Below are positions 8,457 to 16,562 of a DNA stretch of 64,000 nt, in pieces. Source of the DNA: Pseudonocardia alni (GTDB taxonomy: Bacteria; Actinomycetota; Actinomycetes; Mycobacteriales; Pseudonocardiaceae); the NCBI RefSeq assembly GCF_002813375.1, contig NZ_PHUJ01000003.1:4278001-4342000 (forward strand). Direction: 5' to 3'. A program made the position numbers and the translations under genes. The notes below the pieces were generated by a model that worked only from the letters and a program-made list of their open reading frames with translations, was not told the DNA's origin and ran no database searches. Every line of letters starts with the position of its first letter. The stretch's first letter is position 1.

Positions 8457-9344
8457 GTGTCCGTCATCGATCTGCACGCCCACTCCACCGCGTCCGACGG
8501 CACCGACTCCCCGGCCGGGCTGGTCCGGGCGGCCGGCGCCGCGGGGCTCGACGTCGTCGCGATCACCGACCACGACACCACCGCCGGGTGGGCCGAGGCG
8601 GGGGCCGCGCTGCCGGCCGGTCTCGCGCTGGTGCGCGGCGCGGAGTTCTCCTGCCTGAGCCCGACCGGCCGCACGGGCGAGCCGCGCTGCTCGGTACACC
8701 TGCTCGGCTACCTGTTCGACCCGGAGCACGCCGCGATCGTCGCGGAGCAGGAGCGGCTGCGGTCCGAGCGCGTGCAGCGACTGGAGACGATGATCGGGCG
8801 AATGGCCGCCGACGGGTACCCGGTCGACGTCGACACCGTGTTCGCACACCTGCCCGAGGGCGGCAGCGCGGGCCGGCCGCACCTGGCCCGCGCGCTCGTC
8901 GCGGCCGGCGTCGTCGGGTCGGTCGACGAGGCCTTCTCCGAGCTGCTGCACAACGACAGCCCCTACTACGTGCCGCGGGCCGACACCCGGGTCGAGACGG
9001 CCGTCGAGATGATCGTCGCGGCGGGCGGGGTCGCGGTGTTCGCGCACCCACTGGCCCGCAGGCGCGGCGTGGTCGTGGAGCCGTCGGTGCTCGTCGACCT
9101 CGTCGGCTGGGGGCTGGGCGGGATCGAGGTCGACCACCCGAACCACGCCCCGGCCGACCGCGAGCTGCTGCGCGGGATCACCCTCGAGCACGGCCTGCTC
9201 ACGACCGGCTCCAGCGACTACCACGGCACGAACAAGACGACCCCGCTCGCCGAGGAGACGACCGACTCGGAGGTCTACGCGGCACTGACCGAACGGGCCA
9301 CCGGCGTCCCCGTGCTGCACGGCGGATCCGGCGGCACCGCGTGA
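8457..9344 (+). CDS. PHP-domain phosphoesterase
   Basis: A 295-residue protein of the PHP superfamily. Metal-binding motifs are visible: IDLHAHSTASDG at residues 4-15, ITDHDT near residue 39, RGAEFSC near 61, then AHPLARR and the final SSDYHGTNK. The family includes 3',5'-nucleotide bisphosphate phosphatase (YciV/TrpH-like) and other phosphoesterases, and the stand-alone length fits the TrpH-like group. The -10-like TAGTGT ends 7 nt before the GTG start, suggesting a leaderless mRNA. Confidence 0.88.
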   Translation: MSVIDLHAHSTASDGTDSPAGLVRAAGAAGLDVVAITDHDTTAGWAEAGAALPAGLALVRGAEFSCLSPTGRTGEPRCSVHLLGYLFDPEHAAIVAEQERLRSERVQRLETMIGRMAADGYPVDVDTVFAHLPEGGSAGRPHLARALVAAGVVGSVDEAFSELLHNDSPYYVPRADTRVETAVEMIVAAGGVAVFAHPLARRRGVVVEPSVLVDLVGWGLGGIEVDHPNHAPADRELLRGITLEHGLLTTGSSDYHGTNKTTPLAEETTDSEVYAALTERATGVPVLHGGSGGTA

Positions 9345-9402
9345 CGGTGCGTCGCCGGGAGTGATCGACGGTCGGTGACCGTCCCGGAGTACCGTGGCGC
9401 CC

Positions 9403-10284
9403 ATGGCCCGGACCACCGCTCCCGCCACCGGGACCCCGGACGGTCAGCTCGGCCTGGACCTGCTCGACCCCGGCTTCGGTGCGACCGCGCTGCACCGGGT
9501 CACCCCGGCCCGGCTCGACACCTGGGACGCCTGCCCGCGCCGCTACCGGATGGTGCACGTCGACCGCCCGGCCCCGCCGCGCGGCGGCGGGTTCGCCCAC
9601 ACCACGCTCGGTGCGGTCGTGCACCTGGCGCTGCGGTCGCTGGCGGCCCTGCCCGCTGAGCGGCGCACCCCGGAGCAGGCCGCGTCCCTGGTGGACCGGC
9701 ACTGGACCGGCGAGGGGTTCGCCGACGACGCCCAGGCCGCCCGGTACCGTGAGCGCGCTCGGGACTGGCTGGCCGCCGCCGTCGACGGCCCGGCCGGGCG
9801 GGACGAGCCGCTCGCCGTCGAACGCTGGGTGCGGGCCCCCGCCGGGCCGCTGCTGGTCGAGGGCCGGGTCGACCGGATCGACGCGCGCGACGGCGAGGCC
9901 GTCGTCGTCGACTTCAAGACCGGGCGCCGGGTGCCGACCGCGGCCGACGCCGCGGACTCCCGGCAGCTCGCGCTCTACGCCGTCGCCACCGCCGCGGTGT
10001 TCCGCCGTCCCTGCCGCACGGTCGAGCTGCATCACGTGCCGACCGGGACCGTCGCCGCGCACACCCACGACCAGGCCTCCCTCGACCGGCACGTCGCCGC
10101 GGCCGCGGAGTCCGCCGACGCCGCCGCCGGGGCGACGACCGCGCTGGCCGACGGCGGCGACGCCGCCGCGCTCTTCCCGGCCCGCACCGGCGCGCACTGC
10201 GGGACCTGCGCGGTCCGCCGGAACTGCGCCCCGGGCCGCGCCGCCGTCCCGGAGCCGCGACCGTGGGACCTGCTCGCACCGTGA
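9403..10284 (+). CDS. RecB-like PD-(D/E)XK nuclease with Cys cluster
   Basis: A 293-residue stand-alone nuclease of the Cas4/RecB family. Seen: the CPRRYRM entry motif near residue 42, GAVVHLAL with the catalytic His, EGRVDRID, and the core VVVDFKTGR near residue 170 holding the D and K of the active site. The C-terminus CGTCAVRRNC together with the first Cys could hold an Fe-S cluster, as in Cas4 and AddB. Such proteins process DNA ends; no CRISPR genes are nearby. TACCGT ends 7 nt before the ATG (leaderless). Confidence 0.85.
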   Translation: MARTTAPATGTPDGQLGLDLLDPGFGATALHRVTPARLDTWDACPRRYRMVHVDRPAPPRGGGFAHTTLGAVVHLALRSLAALPAERRTPEQAASLVDRHWTGEGFADDAQAARYRERARDWLAAAVDGPAGRDEPLAVERWVRAPAGPLLVEGRVDRIDARDGEAVVVDFKTGRRVPTAADAADSRQLALYAVATAAVFRRPCRTVELHHVPTGTVAAHTHDQASLDRHVAAAAESADAAAGATTALADGGDAAALFPARTGAHCGTCAVRRNCAPGRAAVPEPRPWDLLAP

Positions 10285-10970
10285 CCGCCGACCCGCAGTT
10301 CCCCGGCCCGCCGCCCCGCGGCCGCCCCCCGCTCCCGCCCCGCCCGCCGGGCCCGCCCGCCCCGTACCGCGCCGGGCCGTCGCACGGACGCCCGCACCCC
10401 GGCCCCGACGGCTACGGCCCCCGCCCGCCGGCCCTGCCGTCCGGCCCGCCCGGGCGGCGCGGCGGCCTCGGGCCTCCGGCCGGTCCGCACCCCACCGAGG
10501 CCCTGCCCGGGGCCCGCCGCGCACCGCGCCGCGGCGACGCCGGGTCCCGCCGCGGGCTGTCCTCCGGCGCGGGCGAGCCACCGCGCGCCGACGAGCACCC
10601 CGCCGCCCGCGCGCCCGGCCGGCGGGCCGACCGCCGCCGCGCCGAGGAGGGCCGGCGGCGGGCGCGGCGCCGCACACCCGGACCCGACGTCGACGGCGCC
10701 GGGGCCCGGCTGGTGCGCGGCCTGGCCGGCGTGCTCGCCGGCGGGCTGGTCGTGCTCGCCCTCGGGCTGGTCGCCGTGGAGTGGGCGGCCGGGAACAGCG
10801 GGGTCCCCGGGCCCGGCTCCGGCGCGATCGTCGCGCACGTCGGGGCGGCGGTCGTCGCCGTCGTCGGCCAGGTCGTCGCGGACCGGCGGCGGGACCGCGC
10901 CGGTCTGCTCGCCGCGCTCGGGGTGGTCGTGACGGCGTCGCTGGTGCTCGGGTTCGGCTGGTTCCTGTAG
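10281..10970 (+). CDS. proline-rich two- or three-pass membrane protein
   Basis: A 229-residue protein beginning at GTG in a 4-bp GTGA overlap with the nuclease gene, so it is co-translated. Residues 1-140 are very Pro/Arg/Gly-rich and probably disordered. The C-terminal 85 residues contain three hydrophobic stretches (LAGVLAGGLVVLALGLVAVEW, then IVAHVGAAVVAVVGQ, then LLAALGVVVTASLVLGFGWF). No domain is recognised. The low-complexity part could be mistaken for a shadow frame, but the membrane segments and the coupled start support a real gene. Confidence 0.6.
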   Translation: MTADPQFPGPPPRGRPPLPPRPPGPPAPYRAGPSHGRPHPGPDGYGPRPPALPSGPPGRRGGLGPPAGPHPTEALPGARRAPRRGDAGSRRGLSSGAGEPPRADEHPAARAPGRRADRRRAEEGRRRARRRTPGPDVDGAGARLVRGLAGVLAGGLVVLALGLVAVEWAAGNSGVPGPGSGAIVAHVGAAVVAVVGQVVADRRRDRAGLLAALGVVVTASLVLGFGWFL

Positions 10971-10991
10971 CCGCGCGGAGCCGACGCCGGC

Positions 10992-12245
10992 TCAGCCGGC
11001 GGGCCCCAGCACGACGAGCTCGTCGCCGCGCAGCTCGACCAGCAGGGCGCCCTGGACGGCGAGCAGGACCGGCGCGGTGACCGGGCCGCGGTCCACCGGC
11101 AGGGTCCGGGCGACGACACCCGTGGCCGGGTCGACGTCGGCGATGCCGCCGGGGACGGGCACGAGCAGCCGGTCGCCGTAGCGGGTCCCGGGGCCCAGCG
11201 TGCCGGGCAGGCTCCAGAGCGGCTGGAGGCTGCGGGTGTCCAGCGCGACCGTCGCGCCGCCGGTCCACCAGTAGCGGCGCCGGTCGTCGGCCGTGGTGCG
11301 GGCGACACCGTCGGCGGGGGCGGCGACCGTCGCCCCCGCGTCGACCGGGAACTCGCCGATGCTGCGCCCGGACCGGTCGTAGAGGGCCAGGCGGGGTGCG
11401 CCCGGGAGCAGGACGGCGACGCGCTCGGACGACGCGGCGACCACCTGGGCGCCGTCGGTACCGGTGACCGACGACGAGTCGAACGCGGGCCGGTCACCCT
11501 CGGTCCCGCTGGGGCGCAGCACCGTCAGCCGCTCGGACGGCTCGCCGGGGCAGCGCTCCAGGATCGCGGCGCGGTCCTCGGCGGCGGCGAAGGAGCGGAA
11601 CGTGCACCCCGACCGCGGCTGCGAGCCGGGCTCCTCCAGCGCGCGCACCGTGCCGTACTCGGCGGTGCGGACCAGGTCGGAGCGGAAGGTCTCGACGTAG
11701 TCCTGGCCGGTCGCGACCACCGGGTCCTGGCCGATCAGCCGGGTGCCGGGCCGGGCGTCGAGGGTCCGGGCCGGTCCACGGGCCCCGGAGTCGGGCTGGA
11801 GCGTGGACAGCTCGGAGCAGTACTCGTCGTTGCGGTAGAGCGCGAGCACGCGGCCGTCGGCGAACCCGGTGGTGCACAGCGGCAGGTCACGGGAGTAGCT
11901 CCAGCGCTCGGCGCCCGTGCGGGCGTCGTGCCCGGAGACCCGCGCCCCCGCGGCGACGACGACGCCGTCCCCGACCGCCAGCGGCACCGGGGTGTCCGGG
12001 CTGGCCGCCCGCCACAGCTCGCCGAACCCGGCCGGGACCGGGCCGACCGGCGGCGGTGGGGTGGGCGCGGTCGCTGCCGTCACCGACTCGGTGTGTGCGG
12101 CCGGGCTCTGCACGGCGTAGAGCACCGCGACCCCGGCCAGCAGCAGCACGAGCACCGCGGCGACCAGTCGGTCGCCGCGGTGTCGTCGTTCGGCGGGGAC
12201 GCCCGGGAGCGGGAGCCGGTCCCGCAGGGGTCGGCCGCGCAGCAC
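10992..12245 (-). CDS. membrane-anchored PQQ-type beta-propeller protein (Rv3212-like)
   Basis: A 417-residue protein with a basic N-terminus, one membrane helix at about residues 27-45 and an extracytoplasmic region with repeated strand pairs such as VVVAAGARVSGHDARTGAERW and TVALDTRSLQPLW, typical of PQQ/quinoprotein-like propellers. It lies directly downstream of the RhlE-type helicase on the same strand, the order known for Rv3211-Rv3212 in M. tuberculosis. Propellers of this type usually serve as protein-interaction platforms; no active site is apparent. The function is unknown. Confidence 0.75.
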   Translation of the reverse strand: MLRGRPLRDRLPLPGVPAERRHRGDRLVAAVLVLLLAGVAVLYAVQSPAAHTESVTAATAPTPPPPVGPVPAGFGELWRAASPDTPVPLAVGDGVVVAAGARVSGHDARTGAERWSYSRDLPLCTTGFADGRVLALYRNDEYCSELSTLQPDSGARGPARTLDARPGTRLIGQDPVVATGQDYVETFRSDLVRTAEYGTVRALEEPGSQPRSGCTFRSFAAAEDRAAILERCPGEPSERLTVLRPSGTEGDRPAFDSSSVTGTDGAQVVAASSERVAVLLPGAPRLALYDRSGRSIGEFPVDAGATVAAPADGVARTTADDRRRYWWTGGATVALDTRSLQPLWSLPGTLGPGTRYGDRLLVPVPGGIADVDPATGVVARTLPVDRGPVTAPVLLAVQGALLVELRGDELVVLGPAG

Positions 12246-12253
12246 GCGTGGGG

Positions 12254-13924
12254 TCAGCTGGCGGCCGCGTCGGCCCCGTCGGCGGACTCGCCGCCGCCGG
12301 GTCCGCGCCGCGAGCCGCCGCGGCGACGACGGCGGCGCGGCTTGGCCGCCCCGCCCTCGGCCGACGCGCCGGCGTCCGGCCCGTTCTGCGGGGCGCCCTC
12401 GGCGGAGCCCGCGGAGGCGGCACCCTCGGCGGGGGCCGAGGCACCCGCCTCGACCGCGACCCCGCCGCGGGTCCGGGAACGGGACCGGTTGCGCCGCGGG
12501 CGGCGACCGCCCTCGTCGCCGTCGCCGTCGCCGTCGCGGCTGCCCTCGCGGCCGCCGCCGTCGCGCCCGGCGCCGTCACGACGGCTGCCGCGCGGCTTGC
12601 GGGCACCCTGGTGGTCGCCCTCGGAGTCGATGTACTCGGCGTCGAGCCCGGCGCGGGTACGCGCGGACAGCGGGAGCCGCCCGGACGCCGTCGTCGGGAT
12701 GTCGAGGTCGGTGAACAGGTGGTCCGAGGTCGAGTAGGTCTCGACCGGCTCGTCGATGCCCAGCGACAGGTCGTCGGAGATCATCTTCCAGCGGGGGGTC
12801 TCGTCCCAGTCCACCAGCGTGACCGCGACGCCCTCGCGCCCGGCGCGGCCGGTGCGGCCGATCCGGTGCACGTAGGTCTTGGCGTCCTCGGGGCACTGGT
12901 AGTTGATGACGTGCGTGACGCCGGTGACGTCGATGCCGCGGGCCGCGACGTCGGTCGCGACCAGCACGTCGACCTTCTCCGCGCGGAACGCGCGCAGCGC
13001 CTGCTCACGGGCGCCCTGGCCGAGGTCACCGTGCACCGCGGCGGCGGCGAAGCCGCGCTCGGCGAGGTCGTCGGCGACCCGCTGGGCGGTCCGCTTGGTC
13101 CGGGTGAAGATCATTGTCAGGCCGCGGTCCCTGGCCTGCAGGGCCCGGGTGACCAGCTCGACCTTGTCCATCGCGTGCGCGCGGTAGACGAGCTGCTTGG
13201 TCCGCTCGTGGATGGAGCCCTGGTCGGCCTCCTCCGCGCGGATGTGCGTCGGGCGGGTCAGGAAGGCGCGCGAGAGCTGCACGATCGGGCCCGGCATGGT
13301 GGCCGAGAACAGCATCGTGTGCCGCTCCTCGGGGAGCATGCGCAGGATCCGCTCGACGTCGGGCAGGAAGCCCAGGTCCAGCATCTCGTCGGCCTCGTCG
13401 AGGACGAGCGCCTTGACCCGGCCGAGGACCAGGTGGCGCTGCTCGGCGAGGTCGAGCAGCCGGCCCGGGGTGCCGACGATGACGTCGACGCCCTTGCGCA
13501 GGGCCTCCAGCTGCGGCTCGTAGGCACGGCCGCCGTAGATGGCGACGACGCGCACGCCCAGGTTCTTGCCCGCGGCGGCGATGTCCCGGGCGACCTGCAC
13601 GCACAGCTCGCGGGTCGGGACGACGACGAGCGCCTGCGGGACGTCCTTGGTGCGGTCGGCGGCCTCGCCCTCGGCGGTGGCCGCGGCACGCTCACCGGGC
13701 GGGGTGATCCGCTGCAGCAGCGGGACGCCGAAGCCCAGCGTCTTGCCGGTGCCGGTGCGGGCCTGGCCGATGACGTCCTCGCCGGCGAGCGCCAGCGGGA
13801 GGGTGAGCTCCTGGATCGCGAACGTGCGCACGATGTCGTTCTCCGCGAGCGCGGAGACGATCTCGGGCCGGACGCCGAGCTCGGCGAAGGTCGGGGGGAG
13901 CTTCTCGCCGCCGGGGTTGGTCAC
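12254..13924 (-). CDS. rhlE: DEAD-box RNA helicase, RhlE type
   Basis: A 556-residue ATP-dependent RNA helicase. Seen: Q-motif region FAIQELTLPLAL, motif I ARTGTGKT, Ia PTRELCVQ, II VLDEADEML, III SATM, V TDVAARGIDV and VI HRIGRTGRAG, all intact. After residue 440 comes a basic and Ala/Gly-rich tail with RRPRRNRSRSRTRGG and RRRRRRGGSRRG, likely an RNA-binding extension. Such helicases remodel structured RNA in ribosome assembly, mRNA decay and cold adaptation. GTG 13924 has no ribosome site, and the frame is open 29 codons upstream to a CTG at 14011 that does have one (GAGAGG, 8 nt spacing), so the true start may be 14011. Confidence 0.92.
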   Translation of the reverse strand: MTNPGGEKLPPTFAELGVRPEIVSALAENDIVRTFAIQELTLPLALAGEDVIGQARTGTGKTLGFGVPLLQRITPPGERAAATAEGEAADRTKDVPQALVVVPTRELCVQVARDIAAAGKNLGVRVVAIYGGRAYEPQLEALRKGVDVIVGTPGRLLDLAEQRHLVLGRVKALVLDEADEMLDLGFLPDVERILRMLPEERHTMLFSATMPGPIVQLSRAFLTRPTHIRAEEADQGSIHERTKQLVYRAHAMDKVELVTRALQARDRGLTMIFTRTKRTAQRVADDLAERGFAAAAVHGDLGQGAREQALRAFRAEKVDVLVATDVAARGIDVTGVTHVINYQCPEDAKTYVHRIGRTGRAGREGVAVTLVDWDETPRWKMISDDLSLGIDEPVETYSTSDHLFTDLDIPTTASGRLPLSARTRAGLDAEYIDSEGDHQGARKPRGSRRDGAGRDGGGREGSRDGDGDGDEGGRRPRRNRSRSRTRGGVAVEAGASAPAEGAASAGSAEGAPQNGPDAGASAEGGAAKPRRRRRRGGSRRGPGGGESADGADAAAS

Positions 13925-14011
13925 GCCGAGCGGGGTCTCGCTGGGGGTGATGCCGGTGGGCAGGAAGCCCGGGTCGGCCTCGGGGGTGTCGGTGCTGTCG
14001 ACTCGGGACAG

Positions 14012-14379
14012 TGTGATCGCCTCTCTCCGCGCACAGGAGCCGTGGCGTGGCTCGTCGACCGGCCCCGGGCCGTCGGGGACGGTCCGGGCGGGAGAGCCGC
14101 CGAGGCGCTGCGCGCACCAGTTCGGGTGCGGGTCCCGGTGAGACGTGCTCGGCCGTGTCGGCCGCTCGTCCCGTTACCCGGTCCCCGCGCGGTGGGCGCG
14201 TCCGCATGGAGTTCCATGAGCCCGAAATCCGGTGACGCGCTGCCCGCATGGTACCCGTCGCGGCGCGCGAACACGACGGCGCGGGCGTCGCCGGGTGTGG
14301 TGAGTTGTCTCGCCCCGTGGCCCGGGCGGCCGTCGCGGGCCGCCCGGCGGGCCCGTGCGGCCCGGTTAGGGTGACGGTC
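14012..14379. other. intergenic region between divergent rhlE and the MiaE-like gene
   Basis: This stretch of about 370 bp has no credible gene on either strand. It holds the rhlE leader and ribosome site (14021-14030 on the minus strand), a small palindrome CATGGA-GT-TCCATG (14205-14218), and TAGGGT near 14367-14372, which would give a leaderless or near-leaderless mRNA for the rightward gene. Confidence 0.5.
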
Positions 14380-15036
14380 ATGACCACTGGAGGCGACGCG
14401 CCGACGGCCGCGACCGTGGAGCTGCTCGGCGTGCTGGCCTACGGCGAGCTGTCGGCGTTCGACCGGCTCGCCGAGGATGCCCGGGCCTCGCCGACGCTGG
14501 CCGGCCGCGCGCAGCTGTCGACGATGGCCGCCGCCGAGATCGGCCACTTCCGCCTCATCGAGGACCACCTGGGCCGCAGCGGGATCACCGTCGCCGACGC
14601 GATGGCGCCGTTCGTCGCGCTGATCGACAGCTACCACGCCTCGACCGCCCCGCGGAGCTGGTTGGAGTCGCTGGTCAAGGCCTACCTCGGCGACGGTCTC
14701 GGCGCCGACTTCTACCGTGAGGTCGCGGGCTGGGTGGACCCCGGCACCGGCGACCTGGTGCAGCGGGTGCTCGCCGACACCGGGCACTCCGCCTTCGCCG
14801 AGCGCGAGGTGCAGGCCGCCTGCGCCGCCAACCCGGCGCAGCGCGACCGGCTCGCCCTGTGGGGCAGGCGGCTGCTCGGCGAGGCCGTCACCCACGCCCA
14901 GCGGGTCGTCGCCGAGCGCGACGAGCTGGCCGAGTTCATCGTGCTCGGCTCGGGGGAGAAGGGCGGCGTGGCCGGGCTCATCCGGACGGTGCAGACCGCG
15001 CACGGCCGCCGGATGGGCAGGCTCGGACTCTCCTGA
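14380..15036 (+). CDS. MiaE-like ferritin-fold protein (Rv3210c-like)
   Basis: A 218-residue all-helical protein. Glu and His positions expected for a carboxylate-bridged di-metal site are seen: AYGELSAFDRL, then MAAAEIGHFRLIEDHL (ExxH), FAEREVQAA and ERDELAEF. It resembles the tRNA-(ms2io6A)-hydroxylase/ferritin-like fold group; true MiaE activity in actinobacteria is not established, so the name describes the fold. It is followed by DUF3107, the neighbour seen in mycobacteria. ATG 14380 is chosen; GTG 14371 would add three residues. Confidence 0.8.
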   Translation: MTTGGDAPTAATVELLGVLAYGELSAFDRLAEDARASPTLAGRAQLSTMAAAEIGHFRLIEDHLGRSGITVADAMAPFVALIDSYHASTAPRSWLESLVKAYLGDGLGADFYREVAGWVDPGTGDLVQRVLADTGHSAFAEREVQAACAANPAQRDRLALWGRRLLGEAVTHAQRVVAERDELAEFIVLGSGEKGGVAGLIRTVQTAHGRRMGRLGLS

Positions 15037-15141
15037 GCCCCGGCCCGGCCGTCCGCTCCCGGCTCGCCGATGCTCCGGCCCGATCTGGACTAGCCTGGCG
15101 CGGGCAAGGTGATCAGAAGTGACGGATCGGGAGGACCACCG

Positions 15142-15372
15142 GTGAAGGTCAAGATCGGCATCGCGGAGACCCCGCGGGAGCTCGTGGTGTCCAGCGACCG
15201 CACGCCGGACGAGGTGGCCCAGCTCGTGAGCGGGGCGATGAAGTCCGACGACGGGCTGCTGGACCTCACCGACGACGAGGGCCGTCGCTACGTCGTCCCG
15301 GTCGCGCGCATCTCGTACGTGGAGATCGGCCCGTCCGAGGAGCGCCGGGTCGGATTCGGCCTCAGCGGCTGA
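15142..15372 (+). CDS. DUF3107 small protein (TB9.4-like)
   Basis: A 76-residue acidic protein starting KVKIGIAETPRELVVSS and containing LLDLTDDEGRRYVVPVARIS and YVEIGPSEERRVGFG. This matches DUF3107, known in M. tuberculosis as Rv3208A/TB9.4, a T-cell antigen of unknown function widespread in actinobacteria. GTG 15142 has GGAGG 8 nt upstream. It is separated from the previous gene by 105 bp and closed by a strong hairpin. Confidence 0.88.
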   Translation: MKVKIGIAETPRELVVSSDRTPDEVAQLVSGAMKSDDGLLDLTDDEGRRYVVPVARISYVEIGPSEERRVGFGLSG

Positions 15373-15389
15373 ACGCACACGGAGTCGTC

Positions 15390-15422
15390 CGGGCCCGGTA
15401 CCCGTCCGCGGGACCGGGCCCG
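15390..15422 (+). terminator. terminator between convergent DUF3107 and DUF4873 genes
   Basis: CGGGCCCGGT pairs with ACCGGGCCCG and the inner CCCG with CGGG around a TCCG loop, with one A bulge. The stem is strong enough to serve both directions. Confidence 0.7.
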
Positions 15423-15450
15423 ACGCGTGTCCGGAGCCGGTGGGCGCGGG

Positions 15451-15774
15451 TCAGTCGGTCTCCGGCGGGGGCGGCCCGTCCAGCGCGAACGGCGGCCTGC
15501 CGGTGCCGGTGATCCGGAACCGGTCCCACACGTCCGGCTCGGACAGCGTGCCGACGGCGGCGTGCCCGGGCGTCCGGACCTCGGCGGTGCCGCCGCGGCT
15601 GCCGAGCAGCGCGGTGAGCCGGGGGTGCGCGGCGACCCGGCCGGACCAGTGGAGCCTGCCGTCGAAGGGCTCGTGCCGGGCGTCGAGGAGCACCTCGACG
15701 TCGACGGTCTCCCCGTCGAGCACCAGGGTGGCGGGGCCGCGGTAGCCCTCGTCGTGATCGTGGTCGCCGCTCAC
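15451..15774 (-). CDS. DUF4873 domain protein
   Basis: A 107-residue protein matching DUF4873: YRGPATLVLDGETVDVEVLL, then ARHEPFDGRLHWSGRV and FRITGTGRPPFALDG. Its GTG start overlaps the stop of the TetR gene by 4 bp (GTGA), so the two are translationally coupled. DUF4873 also occurs fused to flavin-dependent monooxygenases, which suggests a role in oxygenase metabolism or substrate handling. The function is unknown. Confidence 0.8.
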   Translation of the reverse strand: MSGDHDHDEGYRGPATLVLDGETVDVEVLLDARHEPFDGRLHWSGRVAAHPRLTALLGSRGGTAEVRTPGHAAVGTLSEPDVWDRFRITGTGRPPFALDGPPPPETD

Positions 15775-16469
15775 CGGTCGCGCCCCGAGGCGTCGTGCAC
15801 CTGCGGCTCGGGGACCAGCCGCAGGATGTCGGCGTTCGCGGTGGGGGAGTCGATCCCGGCGACGCCGGCGATCCCGCCCCAGATCAGCGCGGACAGGTAG
15901 TTGGTGAGTGCGTCTCGGCTCATCGTCCGGCGCTCCAGCCACCACTCGCCCGCGGTCTGGACCATCCCGATGATCCCGTGTGCCCACGCCTCGGCGCCGC
16001 CGGAGTCGCGGCCCTCGGCGCGCAGCCGCTCCCCGAACAGGGTGGTCAGCAGGGCGCCGATCTGGCCGCGGACGTCCTGCGCGATCTCGGCACCCGGCAC
16101 CGGCTCGGCCGGGTTCGCGACGACGAACCGGTACAGCTGGGGCTCGTCCTCGATCATCCCGAGGTAGGCGTCGATGACGGCGGCGACGTGCTCGATCGGC
16201 TCGGCATCGATCGCCAGCACCGGGTAGATCCGCTGCATCAACATGTCCGCGGCGTGCTCACTGACGGCCCGCTGCAGGTCGGCGCGATCGGCGAAGTGCC
16301 GATAGAGCACCGGCTTGGTGATGCCGGCCGCGGCCGCGATCTGGGCGACCGAGACCCCCGGGCCGTGCTCGCGGATCGCCTCGACGGCGGCGGAGACCAT
16401 CTCGGTCCGCCGTTCCTCCCGTCGGCGGCTGCGCGCGTCCGGCTTGACATCCCTCGTGTCCTGGGGCAC
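15771..16469 (-). CDS. TetR-family regulator, divergent from diiron oxygenase
   Basis: A 232-residue regulator. The N-terminal helix-turn-helix is VSVAQIAAAAGITKPVLYRH followed by FADRADL. The C-terminal ligand-binding domain ends with IIGMVQTAGEWWLERRTMSR, typical of TetR_C regulators of lipid or xenobiotic genes. The GTG start at 16469 abuts two tandem 15-bp palindromes (16470-16500) that lie between it and the oppositely oriented oxygenase, so autoregulation and repression of the oxygenase-hydrolase pair are likely. It is coupled to DUF4873 downstream. Confidence 0.88.
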   Translation of the reverse strand: MPQDTRDVKPDARSRRREERRTEMVSAAVEAIREHGPGVSVAQIAAAAGITKPVLYRHFADRADLQRAVSEHAADMLMQRIYPVLAIDAEPIEHVAAVIDAYLGMIEDEPQLYRFVVANPAEPVPGAEIAQDVRGQIGALLTTLFGERLRAEGRDSGGAEAWAHGIIGMVQTAGEWWLERRTMSRDALTNYLSALIWGGIAGVAGIDSPTANADILRLVPEPQVHDASGRDR

Positions 16470-16500
16470 GTTACCAGTGGTAACCGTTACCGTCGGTAAC
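16470..16500. promoter_or_regulatory. two tandem palindromic TetR operators
   Basis: Two perfect inverted repeats lie side by side. Site 1 has arms GTTACCA and TGGTAAC with one central base (16470-16484). Site 2 has arms GTTACCG and CGGTAAC with one central base (16486-16500). They are offset by 16 bp, about one and a half helical turns, immediately before the tetR start and 63 bp before the oxygenase start. The first six bases of each arm are identical in both sites. Confidence 0.75.
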
Positions 16501-16562
16501 AGCAAGGGTTCCGGGTGTGGAACCCGCCACCGCAGGCCCCTCCCAGCAGGAAGGCGCGACCG

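Noticed and set aside
14205..14218. CATGGA-GT-TCCATG palindrome as an operator
   Set aside because: Six-base arms alone are weak evidence, and no second copy or linked regulator was found.
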